From positions 56,217 through 120,216 of the forward strand of contig NZ_CP022194.1 of assembly GCF_003111685.1 (NCBI RefSeq): DNA of 64,000 nt, written 5' to 3'. The translations under genes were made by a program, and so were the position numbers. Below are positions 8,701 through 17,340 of this stretch, piece by piece. This DNA is from Alloyangia pacifica. GTDB lineage: Bacteria > Pseudomonadota > Alphaproteobacteria > Rhodobacterales > Rhodobacteraceae. Every line of letters begins with the position of its first letter. The first letter of the stretch is position 1. Below the pieces are notes generated by a model. That model was not told the DNA's origin, made no database searches, and was given only the letters and a program-made list of their open reading frames with translations.

Positions 8701-9741
8701 ATGGCCAAGCGCAAGAGACTGACCCCGCTCGAGACCGGCCCGCAAAGCAGCGAGCCCGCAGCCGCGCTCGAGACCAAATCCATGTTCACCGCCCCGCGGC
8801 GGGCGGCGCCGATCGCCGACGTTGCGGCGGGGGCCGCGGCCAGCGCCGCGCTCGAGGAGCTGTCGGAACGCTGGGAGGCCGCGCGGCGCGAGGGCAAGCT
8901 GGTGCTGGAACTGCCCCTCGAGCAGATCGAGATGACCCACCTGGTGCGCGACCGCATCGCCGAGGATCCGGAGGAGGCGCAGGCCCTGCGCGACAGCCTG
9001 CGGGCGCGCGGCCAGCAGACGCCGATCGAGGTGGTCGCCCTGCCCGGCCGCGCCGCCTACGGGCTGCTCTCGGGCTGGCGCCGCTGCCGGGCGCTGGCGG
9101 CGCTGCGGGACGAGACCGGCGAGGCGCGCTTCGGCACGGTGCAGGCGCTGCTGCGCCGCCCCGAGGACGGCCACGCGGCCTATGTCGCGATGATCGAGGA
9201 GAACGAGATCCGCGCCAACCTCAGCCATTACGAGCGCGCGCGCATCGTGGTGAAGGCCGCCGAGCGCGGCGTCTTCGCCTCGGAGAAATCCGCCTTGGCC
9301 ACGCTCTTCGCCTCGGTGCCGCGGGCGCGGCGCTCGAAGATCAATTCCTTCATCGCCATCGTGAAGAGCCTCGACCGGGCGCTGCGCTTCCCCGAGGCTC
9401 TGAGCGAGCGGGCCGGACTGGAGCTGGCGCAGCAGCTGCGCGACCGTCCGGGACTCGCGCAGGAGATCGCGCAGGCGCTGAAGGCCACGCCCCCCGCCGA
9501 CGCCGCGACGGAGCGCGAGATCCTGACCCGCTGCATGGCGGCGAAGCCGGTCTCCGAGCCTGCGCCGATCCAGAGCCAAACCCCCGAGGTAGAGCCGAAG
9601 CCCGCGCCCGAGACCCTGGCGCAATGGCCGGGGCTCACCCTGCGCCGCCGCGGCTCACGGCTCGAGATCGACGGGCCGGGCGCGGATGCCGAGCTGGGCG
9701 CGGATCTCGCCGCCTGGCTCTCGGCCCGGTTTGGCGGATAA
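8701..9741 (+). CDS. parB: ParB, plasmid partition protein (CTPase/DNA-binding)
   Basis: 346 residues. An N-terminal tail is followed by a ParB/Srx fold: LPLEQIEMTHLVRDR, then SGWRRCRALAAL as the GxRRxxA box, then IEENEIRANLSHYERARI as the ENxxR box. A central helix-turn-helix part and a short C-terminal domain near residues 310-346 follow. CAGGAGCAG precedes the ATG. It should bind and spread from the three palindromes around repA-parAB. Gene order parA-parB and spacing support one operon. Confidence 0.93.
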   Translation: MAKRKRLTPLETGPQSSEPAAALETKSMFTAPRRAAPIADVAAGAAASAALEELSERWEAARREGKLVLELPLEQIEMTHLVRDRIAEDPEEAQALRDSLRARGQQTPIEVVALPGRAAYGLLSGWRRCRALAALRDETGEARFGTVQALLRRPEDGHAAYVAMIEENEIRANLSHYERARIVVKAAERGVFASEKSALATLFASVPRARRSKINSFIAIVKSLDRALRFPEALSERAGLELAQQLRDRPGLAQEIAQALKATPPADAATEREILTRCMAAKPVSEPAPIQSQTPEVEPKPAPETLAQWPGLTLRRRGSRLEIDGPGADAELGADLAAWLSARFGG

Positions 9742-9769
9742 ACACCATGACAGGCTCTGTTCCGGCATT

Positions 9770-9786
9770 TGTTTCGCTGCGAAACA
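9770..9786. promoter_or_regulatory. parS-like palindrome, copy 3
   Basis: TGTTTCGC-T-GCGAAACA, identical in its 17-base core to copy 2, lies 28 bases after the parB stop. Confidence 0.8.
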
Positions 9787-9865
9787 TTTTCGCGCGGCGC
9801 CGGGCAGGGCCTGTTACAAGACGGATCGCGCTGTAAGCGGGCCGGAAGACTGAAGGAGACGACGC

Positions 9866-12415
9866 GTGCTGCTGGGCCGGATCTACCGCATCTTCGAGCG
9901 CTATGCCGAGATGAACATCGCGCGGGATCTCCCGGGCACCTCGCTCACCGATGAAGGCGGCGCCGCCTACGGCGAGATCACCCGCATCGCCCTGCGTCGG
10001 CACCGTATCCATGTCGAGGGCTGGGCCGAGGCCGAGCGGATCGGGCTGGCGGTGAACCGCACCCGCGCCTGGACCGTGCCCGACCTGGTGCAGGGCGGCA
10101 GCGCGCGGCGCGGCTTTGCGCTCGACATTCCCTGCGAGACCGGGCCGATCGATCTCATTGCCGAGCGCGGCGAGGGTCTGCCCAAGGCCGGCCAGAGCCT
10201 GCCCGGCTTCTCCCGGGCCTCGCTTATGCGGGCGCGGCTGCCCATGGCGCTGCGCTTCGTCGCGACGCTGGGGGCGCTCGCGCCGGTGATCTACCGCTGG
10301 AAATGGCAGGGCGATCTCGGCGCGCGCGAGGTGGTCAAGGAGCGGCTCGGGCTGGTGCCGCGCTCGGAGGCGGTGGAGATGATCTCGGCGCTGCTGCCAG
10401 AGGCGCTGCCGCCTGCCCCGCCCGAGCGCGCCGCGACGCTGATCCTACCGGTCTACAATGCCTTGCACCTTCTGCCCGAGGCGCTGGAGCGGATCGCGAC
10501 ACATTCCGGCACGGGCTGGCGTCTGCTGCTGATCGACGACGCCTCGCCCGACCCCGAGGTGCTGCCCTTCCTGCGCGCCTGGGCCGAGGGGCGGCCCGAG
10601 GTCACCCTGCTGGAGAACCCCGAGAACCTCGGCTTCATCGGCACGGTCAACCGCGGCTTTACCGAGGCGCTGGCGCGCTGGCCCGAGGATCCGGTGGTGC
10701 TGGTCAATTCCGATGCCATGGTGCCCGCCGGCTGGCTGCCGCGGCTGCTGGCGCCACTGGCGGAGCCCGATGTCGCCTCGGTCACGCCGATGTCCAACGA
10801 CGCCGAGATCTTCACCGTGCCGGTGATCTGCCAGCGCAACGATCTGGCGCCCGGCGACGTCGATGCGCTCGACCGCGTGGCGGCGGGGTTCGACCCGCGC
10901 GCCGGGCTCGCCGAGGCGCCCACCGGGGTCGGCTTCTGCATGGCGCTGGCGTCGCGCTTCCTTGCCCGCGTGCCACAGTTCGACACGGTCTTCGGCCGCG
11001 GCTACGGCGAGGAGAACGATTGGTGCCGCAAAGTGGCCGAGCTTGGCGGGCGGCATCTCTGCGCGCCCAATCTCTTCGTCGAGCACCGCGGCGGGCAATC
11101 CTTCGGCAGCGCCGACAAGCAGCGGCTGCTCGAGCGCAACCTGCGGGTGCTCGCCGGGCGCTACCCGGGCTATGACGCCGAGGTGCAGGAGTTCATCCGC
11201 CGCGACCCGCTCAACACCCCGCGGCTGGCGCTGGGGCTGGTGCTGGCGGCGCGGCGGCAGGCCGCGCTGCAGGCGGGGCCCGTGCCGGTCTACCTCGCCC
11301 ATGCGCTCGGCGGCGGTGCCGAGACCTACCTGCAGGGGCGCATCGCGCAGGAGGTGGCCGCTGGCGGCGCGGCGCTGGTGCTGCGGGTCGGGCAGGGCCA
11401 TCGCTGGAAGCTCGAGCTCTACGGGGCGACGGGGCTCACCCAGGGCCTGACCAACGATTTTGCCCTTGTCGAGAGACTGGTGGCGCTGCTGCCCGAGCGG
11501 CGCATCGTCTATTCCTGCGGCGTGCATGAACGCGATGCCTCGGAGCTGCCGGACCGGCTGCTGCAGCTGGCGGACCGCGAGGACGGGCAGGGCAGGCACC
11601 CGGTCGAGATCCTGCTGCACGACTTCTTCCCGGTGAGCCCCTCCTATACGCTGCTGGGCAAGGATGGCCTCTACCGCGGCGTGCCGGTGGCAGGCGGCCC
11701 GCTCGAGGCCGACCCGGCGCATGTCTACGAGCGGCCCGGCGGCAAGCGCGCCTCGCTGCGCGACTGGCAGGAGGCCTGGGGCCGGCTGATGCAGGCCGCC
11801 GAGCGGGTGGTGGTCTTCTCCGGCTCGAGCCGGGACATCCTGCTTCAGGCCTATCCGCAGATCGCGGGGCGCATCGCCGTGGTGCCGCATGTGCTGCCCG
11901 CCACGCCGCCGCGCATCGCGCCGGGTGCGGGGGCCGACGGCGCGCCGGTGATCGGCGTGCTGGGCAATATCGGCGAGCAGAAAGGCGTGGCGCTCTTGCA
12001 GGAGCTGAGCCGCGATCTGGCGCGCTCAGGCGCCGCGCGGCTGGTGGTGCTGGGCCATATCGATCCGTCCTACAAGCTCGCCCCGCCGAGCCTCGTGCAT
12101 GGCAGCTACGAGCTGCGCGACCTGCCGGGGTTGGTGGCGCGCTACGGGATCTCGGGCTGGCTGATGCCCTCGATCTGGCCCGAGACCTTCTCCTTCACCA
12201 CCCACGAGATGCTGGCCACCGGCCTGCCGGTGGTGAGCTTCGATCTCGGCGCCCAGGGCGAGGCGGTGGCCCGCGCCCTGGCGCAGGGCGCGCCCGGGGC
12301 GCTCTTGCCGGTGCCGCAGGGGACGCGTATGGAACCCGCCGATCTGCTGGCGGCGCTCGAGCGTCGGGGGGAGGCGCGCGGATCGGACCGAAGCAGCTTA
12401 GGATTTGCGGGATGA
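9866..12415 (+). CDS. Two-domain glycosyltransferase (GT2 plus GT4)
   Basis: 849 residues from a GTG with AAGGAGA eight bases upstream. After about 185 residues without a recognised fold comes a GT2 domain: ILPVYNALHLLPEAL, LLIDDASPDPEVL, NPENLGFIGTVNRGF, and VLVNSDAMVP as the metal site. A GT4/GT-B-like domain occupies residues about 495-840, with IGVLGNIGEQKGVALLQEL and a WPETFSFTTHEMLATGLPVV acceptor/donor loop. A cytosolic enzyme adding two sugars in sequence is likely; linkage and donors cannot be told. The stop overlaps the ATG of the next gene (ATGA), so the two are translationally coupled. Confidence 0.88.
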   Translation: MLLGRIYRIFERYAEMNIARDLPGTSLTDEGGAAYGEITRIALRRHRIHVEGWAEAERIGLAVNRTRAWTVPDLVQGGSARRGFALDIPCETGPIDLIAERGEGLPKAGQSLPGFSRASLMRARLPMALRFVATLGALAPVIYRWKWQGDLGAREVVKERLGLVPRSEAVEMISALLPEALPPAPPERAATLILPVYNALHLLPEALERIATHSGTGWRLLLIDDASPDPEVLPFLRAWAEGRPEVTLLENPENLGFIGTVNRGFTEALARWPEDPVVLVNSDAMVPAGWLPRLLAPLAEPDVASVTPMSNDAEIFTVPVICQRNDLAPGDVDALDRVAAGFDPRAGLAEAPTGVGFCMALASRFLARVPQFDTVFGRGYGEENDWCRKVAELGGRHLCAPNLFVEHRGGQSFGSADKQRLLERNLRVLAGRYPGYDAEVQEFIRRDPLNTPRLALGLVLAARRQAALQAGPVPVYLAHALGGGAETYLQGRIAQEVAAGGAALVLRVGQGHRWKLELYGATGLTQGLTNDFALVERLVALLPERRIVYSCGVHERDASELPDRLLQLADREDGQGRHPVEILLHDFFPVSPSYTLLGKDGLYRGVPVAGGPLEADPAHVYERPGGKRASLRDWQEAWGRLMQAAERVVVFSGSSRDILLQAYPQIAGRIAVVPHVLPATPPRIAPGAGADGAPVIGVLGNIGEQKGVALLQELSRDLARSGAARLVVLGHIDPSYKLAPPSLVHGSYELRDLPGLVARYGISGWLMPSIWPETFSFTTHEMLATGLPVVSFDLGAQGEAVARALAQGAPGALLPVPQGTRMEPADLLAALERRGEARGSDRSSLGFAG

Positions 12416-13236
12416 AGAGCTTCCTGAAGAAACGGATCGGCAGGAGCACCACGCCGGCCACCCCGCTGGAGACCCTGTCGCGCCCTGGCGGGCACGAGCG
12501 CCGGCTGCGGGCGCTCTACGGAGAGGATGCGGCCTATCTCGAAACCGGGCCGGTCTTCGACAAGCCGCTGGTGATTGTCGGTTTCACCAACCGTTCGGGT
12601 TCGAATCTGCTGGTGGATTACGTCCGCCAGGCGGGCCGGGCGAATGGCGGCGGCGAATACCTCAATGGCGACGTGCTGGAGACCCTGCACGCGCAGCACG
12701 GGTTCAAGCGCTTCCCCGGCTACCTGCTCTTTCTCTACAAGACCCAGTGTAAGCCGGGGCAGAGCCTGATGCTCAAGGCGTCCTGGGACCAACTGGCGAT
12801 GCTGGTGCGGCTCAACATTCCTGCGATGTTCCCCTCGGTGACGGTGCTGCACACTCAGCGCGGCGATCTTCTGGCGCAGGCGGTGTCCTATTCCATCGCG
12901 CTGCAGACCGGGCGCTGGACGAGCCTGCAGGGCGAGTCCGAGGTGGAGCCCACCTTCGAGTTCGACAAGATTCTGCGCGCGATGGAGGGCTTCCAGAGAT
13001 CCAACCTGCTGATCGACCTGATCTGCCGCACGCATGGCTTCCCGCGCATTCCGATCGGCTACGAGCAGGACACGCACGACCCCGCGGCGGTTGGCGGGCT
13101 GCTGCAGCAGGCCGGGCTGGCGGCACCGGGCTGGCAGCCCGGTCCGCCAAAACTGAAAAAGCAGCGCGACGGGCGCAATGCCGAGTTCGAGGCCCGTTTC
13201 CTAGAGGAGTGCCGTGGGGCCTTCGGACGCGCCTAG
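12412..13236 (+). CDS. Stf0-type sulfotransferase
   Basis: 274 residues. VIVGFTNRSGSNLLVDYVRQ (about residues 54-73) is the PAPS-binding loop of Stf0-family enzymes. RGDLLAQAVSYSIALQTGRW matches the family's 3'-phosphate and dimer region; the founder is mycobacterial trehalose 2-sulfotransferase. The ATG overlaps the preceding glycosyltransferase stop by four bases, suggesting it sulfates the sugar that enzyme adds. It converges with kpsM, the two genes overlapping by four bases at their 3' ends. Confidence 0.82.
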   Translation: MKSFLKKRIGRSTTPATPLETLSRPGGHERRLRALYGEDAAYLETGPVFDKPLVIVGFTNRSGSNLLVDYVRQAGRANGGGEYLNGDVLETLHAQHGFKRFPGYLLFLYKTQCKPGQSLMLKASWDQLAMLVRLNIPAMFPSVTVLHTQRGDLLAQAVSYSIALQTGRWTSLQGESEVEPTFEFDKILRAMEGFQRSNLLIDLICRTHGFPRIPIGYEQDTHDPAAVGGLLQQAGLAAPGWQPGPPKLKKQRDGRNAEFEARFLEECRGAFGRA

Positions 13237-14060
13237 CGGGTCAGGATCTCGGCATGGTAGCGCCAGAGCAGCAGCAACCCGAGGGTCAGGCTGATCAGCG
13301 CGATCGAGAGCACGTAGACCGGCGAGGCGTAGCTGGCGTCATAGGTCGGGTAGAAGCCTTTGCGCATGATGCCGACCACATGCACCAGCGGATTGTACCA
13401 CAGGTAGCTCTGGTAGGGATCGGGGATGGTCTCGTAGAGGAAGAACACCCCCGAGACCAGGAACAGCGGCTGCATCACGATGCCCCAGGCCTTCTGCGCC
13501 AGCGGAAAGCGGGTGAAGACGTAGCAGGTCAGCGTGCCGAGCCCGAGCCCGAGCAGCGCCGCCATGGCGAAACTTTCGAAGATATGCACGAAATCCAGCG
13601 TCACCCGGGTCTCGTAGATCAGCATGATGCCGCCGAAGATCAGGTAGCTGACCAGCAGCTTGGTCATCACAGCCAAGATGAAGCGCCCGGCGATGGCATC
13701 GATGAAGGTCACGGTGGGATAGGCCAGCAGCGGCTTTGAGAAATTCAGCGCGCTGGAGATTTTGCCCTGCAGGTCGATGTACATGACGAAGGGCATCATG
13801 CCGGTGGCGTAGAACATCGGGAAGCTGACCCCGAGGCTGGGGTTGCGCAGGAAGGCCGAGAAGGCCAGCGAGAGCATCACGATGCCGCCGATCGGCTCGA
13901 GGATGGCCCAGATGTAGCCACCCGGCGAGCGGCCGTAGCTGGTGGCCATCTCGCGCAGGATCAGCGCCGCGATGGAGCGTGCCCCGGGAAACGAGCGGCG
14001 GCCCGAGACGGTGCCGCGGGCAGGGGTCTGGGGGGGCGGCGCAAAACCTTCGGTGCTCAT
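13233..14060 (-). CDS. kpsM: Capsule polysaccharide ABC exporter, permease (KpsM-like)
   Basis: 275 residues with six hydrophobic segments in the ABC-2 permease pattern. Markers are REMATSYGRSPGGYIWAILEP at the N-terminal amphipathic helix, then MLSLAFSAFL, GMMPFVMYIDLQ and the C-terminal WYNPLVHVVGIMRKGFYP. With the ATPase at 15499 it should move a lipid-linked capsule polymer across the inner membrane. It is divergent from kpsE, with an 87-base shared promoter region, so the exporter genes are split over both strands. Confidence 0.92.
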   Translation of the reverse strand: MSTEGFAPPPQTPARGTVSGRRSFPGARSIAALILREMATSYGRSPGGYIWAILEPIGGIVMLSLAFSAFLRNPSLGVSFPMFYATGMMPFVMYIDLQGKISSALNFSKPLLAYPTVTFIDAIAGRFILAVMTKLLVSYLIFGGIMLIYETRVTLDFVHIFESFAMAALLGLGLGTLTCYVFTRFPLAQKAWGIVMQPLFLVSGVFFLYETIPDPYQSYLWYNPLVHVVGIMRKGFYPTYDASYASPVYVLSIALISLTLGLLLLWRYHAEILTR

Positions 14061-14147
14061 GCGGGGGGCCTTTTGGAAACTGGTATCTTGTGCGTCTGAG
14101 GTGTATTAGCATCACGTCGAAGTAAATGACATTCCCATGGGGCCCGT

Positions 14148-15485
14148 TTGACACAACCCGCCAAGGATCAGACTGCGCCGCAGCCGCAGCAGGGGGGGCA
14201 GGCCCCCGCCCAGCCCACTCCAGCCCAGCCCAATTCCGCGCAGCCCGGTCCTGCAGGCGCTCCGGAGCAGAAGGCTGTGCCGCGCCCCGCCGTGGTACCC
14301 ACACCGGGACCAAACCCGTCTCCGCAGCCCGGCCCGAAACCCGCGGCGCAATCGGCCCTGCCGTCCCGCCCGCCGGCGGGGGCCGCGAAACCGCGGCGTC
14401 GGCACAAGCTGATGCTGCTGAGCTTCCTGGGCTGTGTCGTGCTGCCGGGTATTCTCACCGCGCTCTACCTGTGGCTGGTGGCGGCGGATCAATACGCCTC
14501 GAAGGTCGGTTTCACCGTGCGCCAGGAGGACGCCGCCTCGGCAGTCGACTTGCTGGGGGGGCTGACGAACCTCTCGAGCTCGAGCTCCTCGGACACCGAC
14601 ATCCTCTACGAGTTCATCCAGAGCCAGAAGCTGGTCTCGGATATCGACAAGAAGATTGACCTGCATGCGATCTGGTCGCCCGAGGGCTGGGACCCGGTGT
14701 TCAAGCTCGAGAAGAACGCCTCGATCGAGCAGCTTCTGGCCTATTGGGGTGACATGGTCCGCATCTCCTACAGCTCGGGGCTGATCGAGATCGAGGTGCG
14801 CGCCTTCCGTCCCGAGGATGCGACGCTGATCGCCCAGACCCTGCTCGACGAGAGCGCGGACGTGATCAACGAGCTCAGCGCCGTGGCCCGGGCCGATGCG
14901 ATCAGCTATTCGCGCGACGAGCTCGAAGAGGCGGTCGAGAAGCTCAAGGTGGCGCGCGAGACGGTCACCCGCTTCCGCAACGAGACCCAGATCATCGACC
15001 CGCAGATCGACCTGCAGAGCCAAGCCGGGCTGCTCAGCAACCTGCAGGCCCAGGAAGCCGAGCAGATCATCGAGCTTGACCTCTTGCGCGAGACCTCGCA
15101 GCAGAACGACCCGCGCGTCGCCCAGGCAGAGCGCCGGCTCGACGTGATCCGCGCGCGCATCTCGGCTGAGCGCCAGAAGCTCGGCTTCGAGGGCTCGGGG
15201 GCGAACGGCCAGGTCTTTGCCGATCTCGTGGGCGACTATGAGCGGCTCTCGGTCGACCGGGAGTTCGCCGAGCGGGCGTACCTCTCGGCGCTGGCTGCCT
15301 ATGACAGCGCGCTCGCCGAGGCCAAGCGCAAGAGCCGCTATCTTGCCGCCTACATGAAGCCGACCAGCGCCGAGACCGCGGAATACCCGAGCCGGGGTAC
15401 GCTGTTGATGGTGGTCACGCTCTTCCTCTTCCTGCTCTGGTCGACCTCGGTGCTGGTGGCCTATTCGGTCAAGGACCGCCGCTGA
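14148..15485 (+). CDS. kpsE: Capsule export inner-membrane periplasmic protein (KpsE-like, PCP family)
   Basis: 445 residues from a TTG at 14148; the ribosome site is weak and the true start could be slightly downstream. A proline- and glutamine-rich cytoplasmic tail (about residues 1-85) leads into a first membrane segment (LLSFLGCVVLPGILTALYLW). A long periplasmic coiled coil follows (VEKLKVARETVTRFRNETQ through AERRLDVIRARISAERQKL). A second membrane segment lies near the C terminus (LLMVVTLFLFLLWSTSVLVA). This is the polysaccharide co-polymerase layout that connects KpsMT to an outer-membrane channel; no such channel gene is in the window. kpsT begins 13 bases downstream. Confidence 0.9.
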   Translation: MTQPAKDQTAPQPQQGGQAPAQPTPAQPNSAQPGPAGAPEQKAVPRPAVVPTPGPNPSPQPGPKPAAQSALPSRPPAGAAKPRRRHKLMLLSFLGCVVLPGILTALYLWLVAADQYASKVGFTVRQEDAASAVDLLGGLTNLSSSSSSDTDILYEFIQSQKLVSDIDKKIDLHAIWSPEGWDPVFKLEKNASIEQLLAYWGDMVRISYSSGLIEIEVRAFRPEDATLIAQTLLDESADVINELSAVARADAISYSRDELEEAVEKLKVARETVTRFRNETQIIDPQIDLQSQAGLLSNLQAQEAEQIIELDLLRETSQQNDPRVAQAERRLDVIRARISAERQKLGFEGSGANGQVFADLVGDYERLSVDREFAERAYLSALAAYDSALAEAKRKSRYLAAYMKPTSAETAEYPSRGTLLMVVTLFLFLLWSTSVLVAYSVKDRR

Positions 15486-15498
15486 GGGCGCGCCGGAG

Positions 15499-16161
15499 AT
15501 GATCCGCTTCGAGAATGTCAGCAAGACCTTCGTCATGGAAGGCAAGCGCAAGACTATCATGGAGAATGTCTCCATGATCTTCCCCACCGGTCGTTCGGTG
15601 GGGCTCTTGGGGCGCAATGGCGCGGGCAAGTCGACGCTGCTGCAAATGATTGCTGGCACCATGCCGCCCACCTCGGGCCGGATCCGATCCTCTGGCTCGA
15701 TCTCCTGGCCGGTGGGCTTTGCCGGCTCCTTCCACCCGGAACTGAGCGGCGCGCAGAATTGCCGCTTCATCGGGCGGATCTACGGCGTCGACACCGACGA
15801 GCTGATTGCTTTTGTTGAGGACTTCGCCGGGCTCGGGGTGCATTTCCACCTGCCGCTGAAGACCTATTCCTCGGGGATGAAATCGCGACTCGCCTTCGGC
15901 ACCTCCATGGGCATCGCCTTTGACACCTACCTCGTGGACGAGATCACCGCGGTGGGGGATGCCTCGTTTCGCGCGCGCAGCGATGCGCTCTTCAAGGAGC
16001 GTATGCGCAACGCCGGATCGGTGGTGGTGAGCCATTCGATGGGGCAAATTCGCCAGCTTTGCGACGCGGTGGTGATCCTCGAGGAGGGGCACCTGACCTT
16101 CCACGACGACGTCGACCGGGGCATCCGCGAGCACGAGGAGAACATGAAGCGGCGCGCCTGA
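15499..16161 (+). CDS. kpsT: Capsule polysaccharide ABC exporter, ATPase (KpsT-like)
   Basis: 220 residues, the usual length. It shows Walker A LLGRNGAGKST, the signature YSSGMKSRLAFGTSM, Walker B YLVDEITAVGD and the switch histidine in VVVSHSMG. It powers KpsM. Thirteen bases separate it from kpsE, so the two form an operon. Confidence 0.95.
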   Translation: MIRFENVSKTFVMEGKRKTIMENVSMIFPTGRSVGLLGRNGAGKSTLLQMIAGTMPPTSGRIRSSGSISWPVGFAGSFHPELSGAQNCRFIGRIYGVDTDELIAFVEDFAGLGVHFHLPLKTYSSGMKSRLAFGTSMGIAFDTYLVDEITAVGDASFRARSDALFKERMRNAGSVVVSHSMGQIRQLCDAVVILEEGHLTFHDDVDRGIREHEENMKRRA

Positions 16162-16209
16162 ACCTGCCCGCCGCCTGGTCATATTGCCCCTGATTAGAGC
16201 CTGTTTCGC

Positions 16210-17154
16210 TTACACCCGCCCCAGCGCTGCAGCGAGGTAGAGGCTCGCCGTGGTCAGCCGGGTCTGCCGGTGCAGGCCGAGTCGGCGGAAGGTCAGCATC
16301 CGTGACAGCCCCGGATGCGGACGCTCCGCGCGCAGGGTTTCGATCAGGGCGCGGTTCTCCGGTGTGAGCAGCCCTGAGACCCGGTCGAGGGCCGCGAGGT
16401 TGGCGGCCATCCAGTTCGCGTAGGTCCGCCCCAGCACCTGCCGCGCCCGCAGCAGCCGCGCCGAGAGACCCTGATGCGCGCCCATCGCGTTGCTGAGGTG
16501 CTGGCGGTAGTAGAGCACCTTGGCCGGGTCGATGACGATCTCGCCGCCGGCGCCGCTGACCAGCTGGTAGAGCCACCAGTCGTGGTAGGGGATGCCCTCG
16601 GGCACGCCCGCGCGGCGCACCAGTTCGAGCGCCCCGGCGCTGAGCGTGGCGCTGTGTCCGCTCACCACGTTCTGGGTCAGCGCATTGCCGAAACAGGGCC
16701 TGCCGCGTGGCGGGCGCGAGCCGCCGATGCGGCGCAGCGCCTGGTCGGTGTGGATGCTCTGCGCGCCGTAGAGCGCCACCGGCCCAGCATTCTTCAGCGC
16801 CGCGAGCGCCAGCGCCAGCTTGCCGGGCAGCCAGACGTCGTCCTGATCCGAGAGCGCGACCGGACCGGCGGGCAGCTCGGGGTGGCACAGCAGCGACAGG
16901 AAGTTGGCGGCATGGCCACGCCGCGGCCCCGCGACGATGCGCACCTCGCGGCGAGGCCTCTCGGCGGCGCGGAAGGCCTCGAGGATCGCCAGCGTGGCAT
17001 CGCTGGAGCCGTCGTCGCTGACCCAGAGATCCCAGGCCTCATGGGTCTGCGCCCGGTAGGAGTCGAGCTGCTCCTGCAGGTGCGCGGCGCCGTTCCAGGT
17101 GGCCAGCAGGATGGTGATCCGGATCTGCCCCGAGGGGGGCTGGGGCGCGCGCAT
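16210..17154 (-). CDS. GT2 family glycosyltransferase
   Basis: 314 residues. The GT-A fold motifs are ILLATWNGAAHLQEQLDSY, LWVSDDGSSDATLAILEAF and ALSDQDDVWLPGKLALAL (DQDD metal site). An acceptor region with YHDWWLYQLVSGAG follows. These match rhamnosyltransferase-like GT2 enzymes of capsule and O-antigen clusters; the donor is not certain. It lies tail to tail with kpsT, transcribed on its own. Confidence 0.85.
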   Translation of the reverse strand: MRAPQPPSGQIRITILLATWNGAAHLQEQLDSYRAQTHEAWDLWVSDDGSSDATLAILEAFRAAERPRREVRIVAGPRRGHAANFLSLLCHPELPAGPVALSDQDDVWLPGKLALALAALKNAGPVALYGAQSIHTDQALRRIGGSRPPRGRPCFGNALTQNVVSGHSATLSAGALELVRRAGVPEGIPYHDWWLYQLVSGAGGEIVIDPAKVLYYRQHLSNAMGAHQGLSARLLRARQVLGRTYANWMAANLAALDRVSGLLTPENRALIETLRAERPHPGLSRMLTFRRLGLHRQTRLTTASLYLAAALGRV

Positions 17155-17340
17155 GGAGGGTCTCTTTGCCGGGGCTCTTGCCCTAGGTCATGCCGGAGCG
17201 CGGCGGGGCGCGCAACCGCGCGCGGCAGTTCGAGACAATGCGAGACATTTTGCGCGGATTTCAGGGCACGGCGTTAACCACGTGGCGAGGGTCGCGCGGG
17301 CATAGCTGGAGCTCATGCCGGTCAGGACCGAGGAGCCGAG

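Noticed and set aside
7165..9624. 819-codon minus frame opposite parA and parB
   Set aside because: ParA and ParB on the plus strand show complete family motifs. The antisense frame is Arg/Leu/Gly-rich noise.
16199..16212. Half of the parS-like palindrome (CTGTTTCGCTTAC)
   Set aside because: The second arm is missing.
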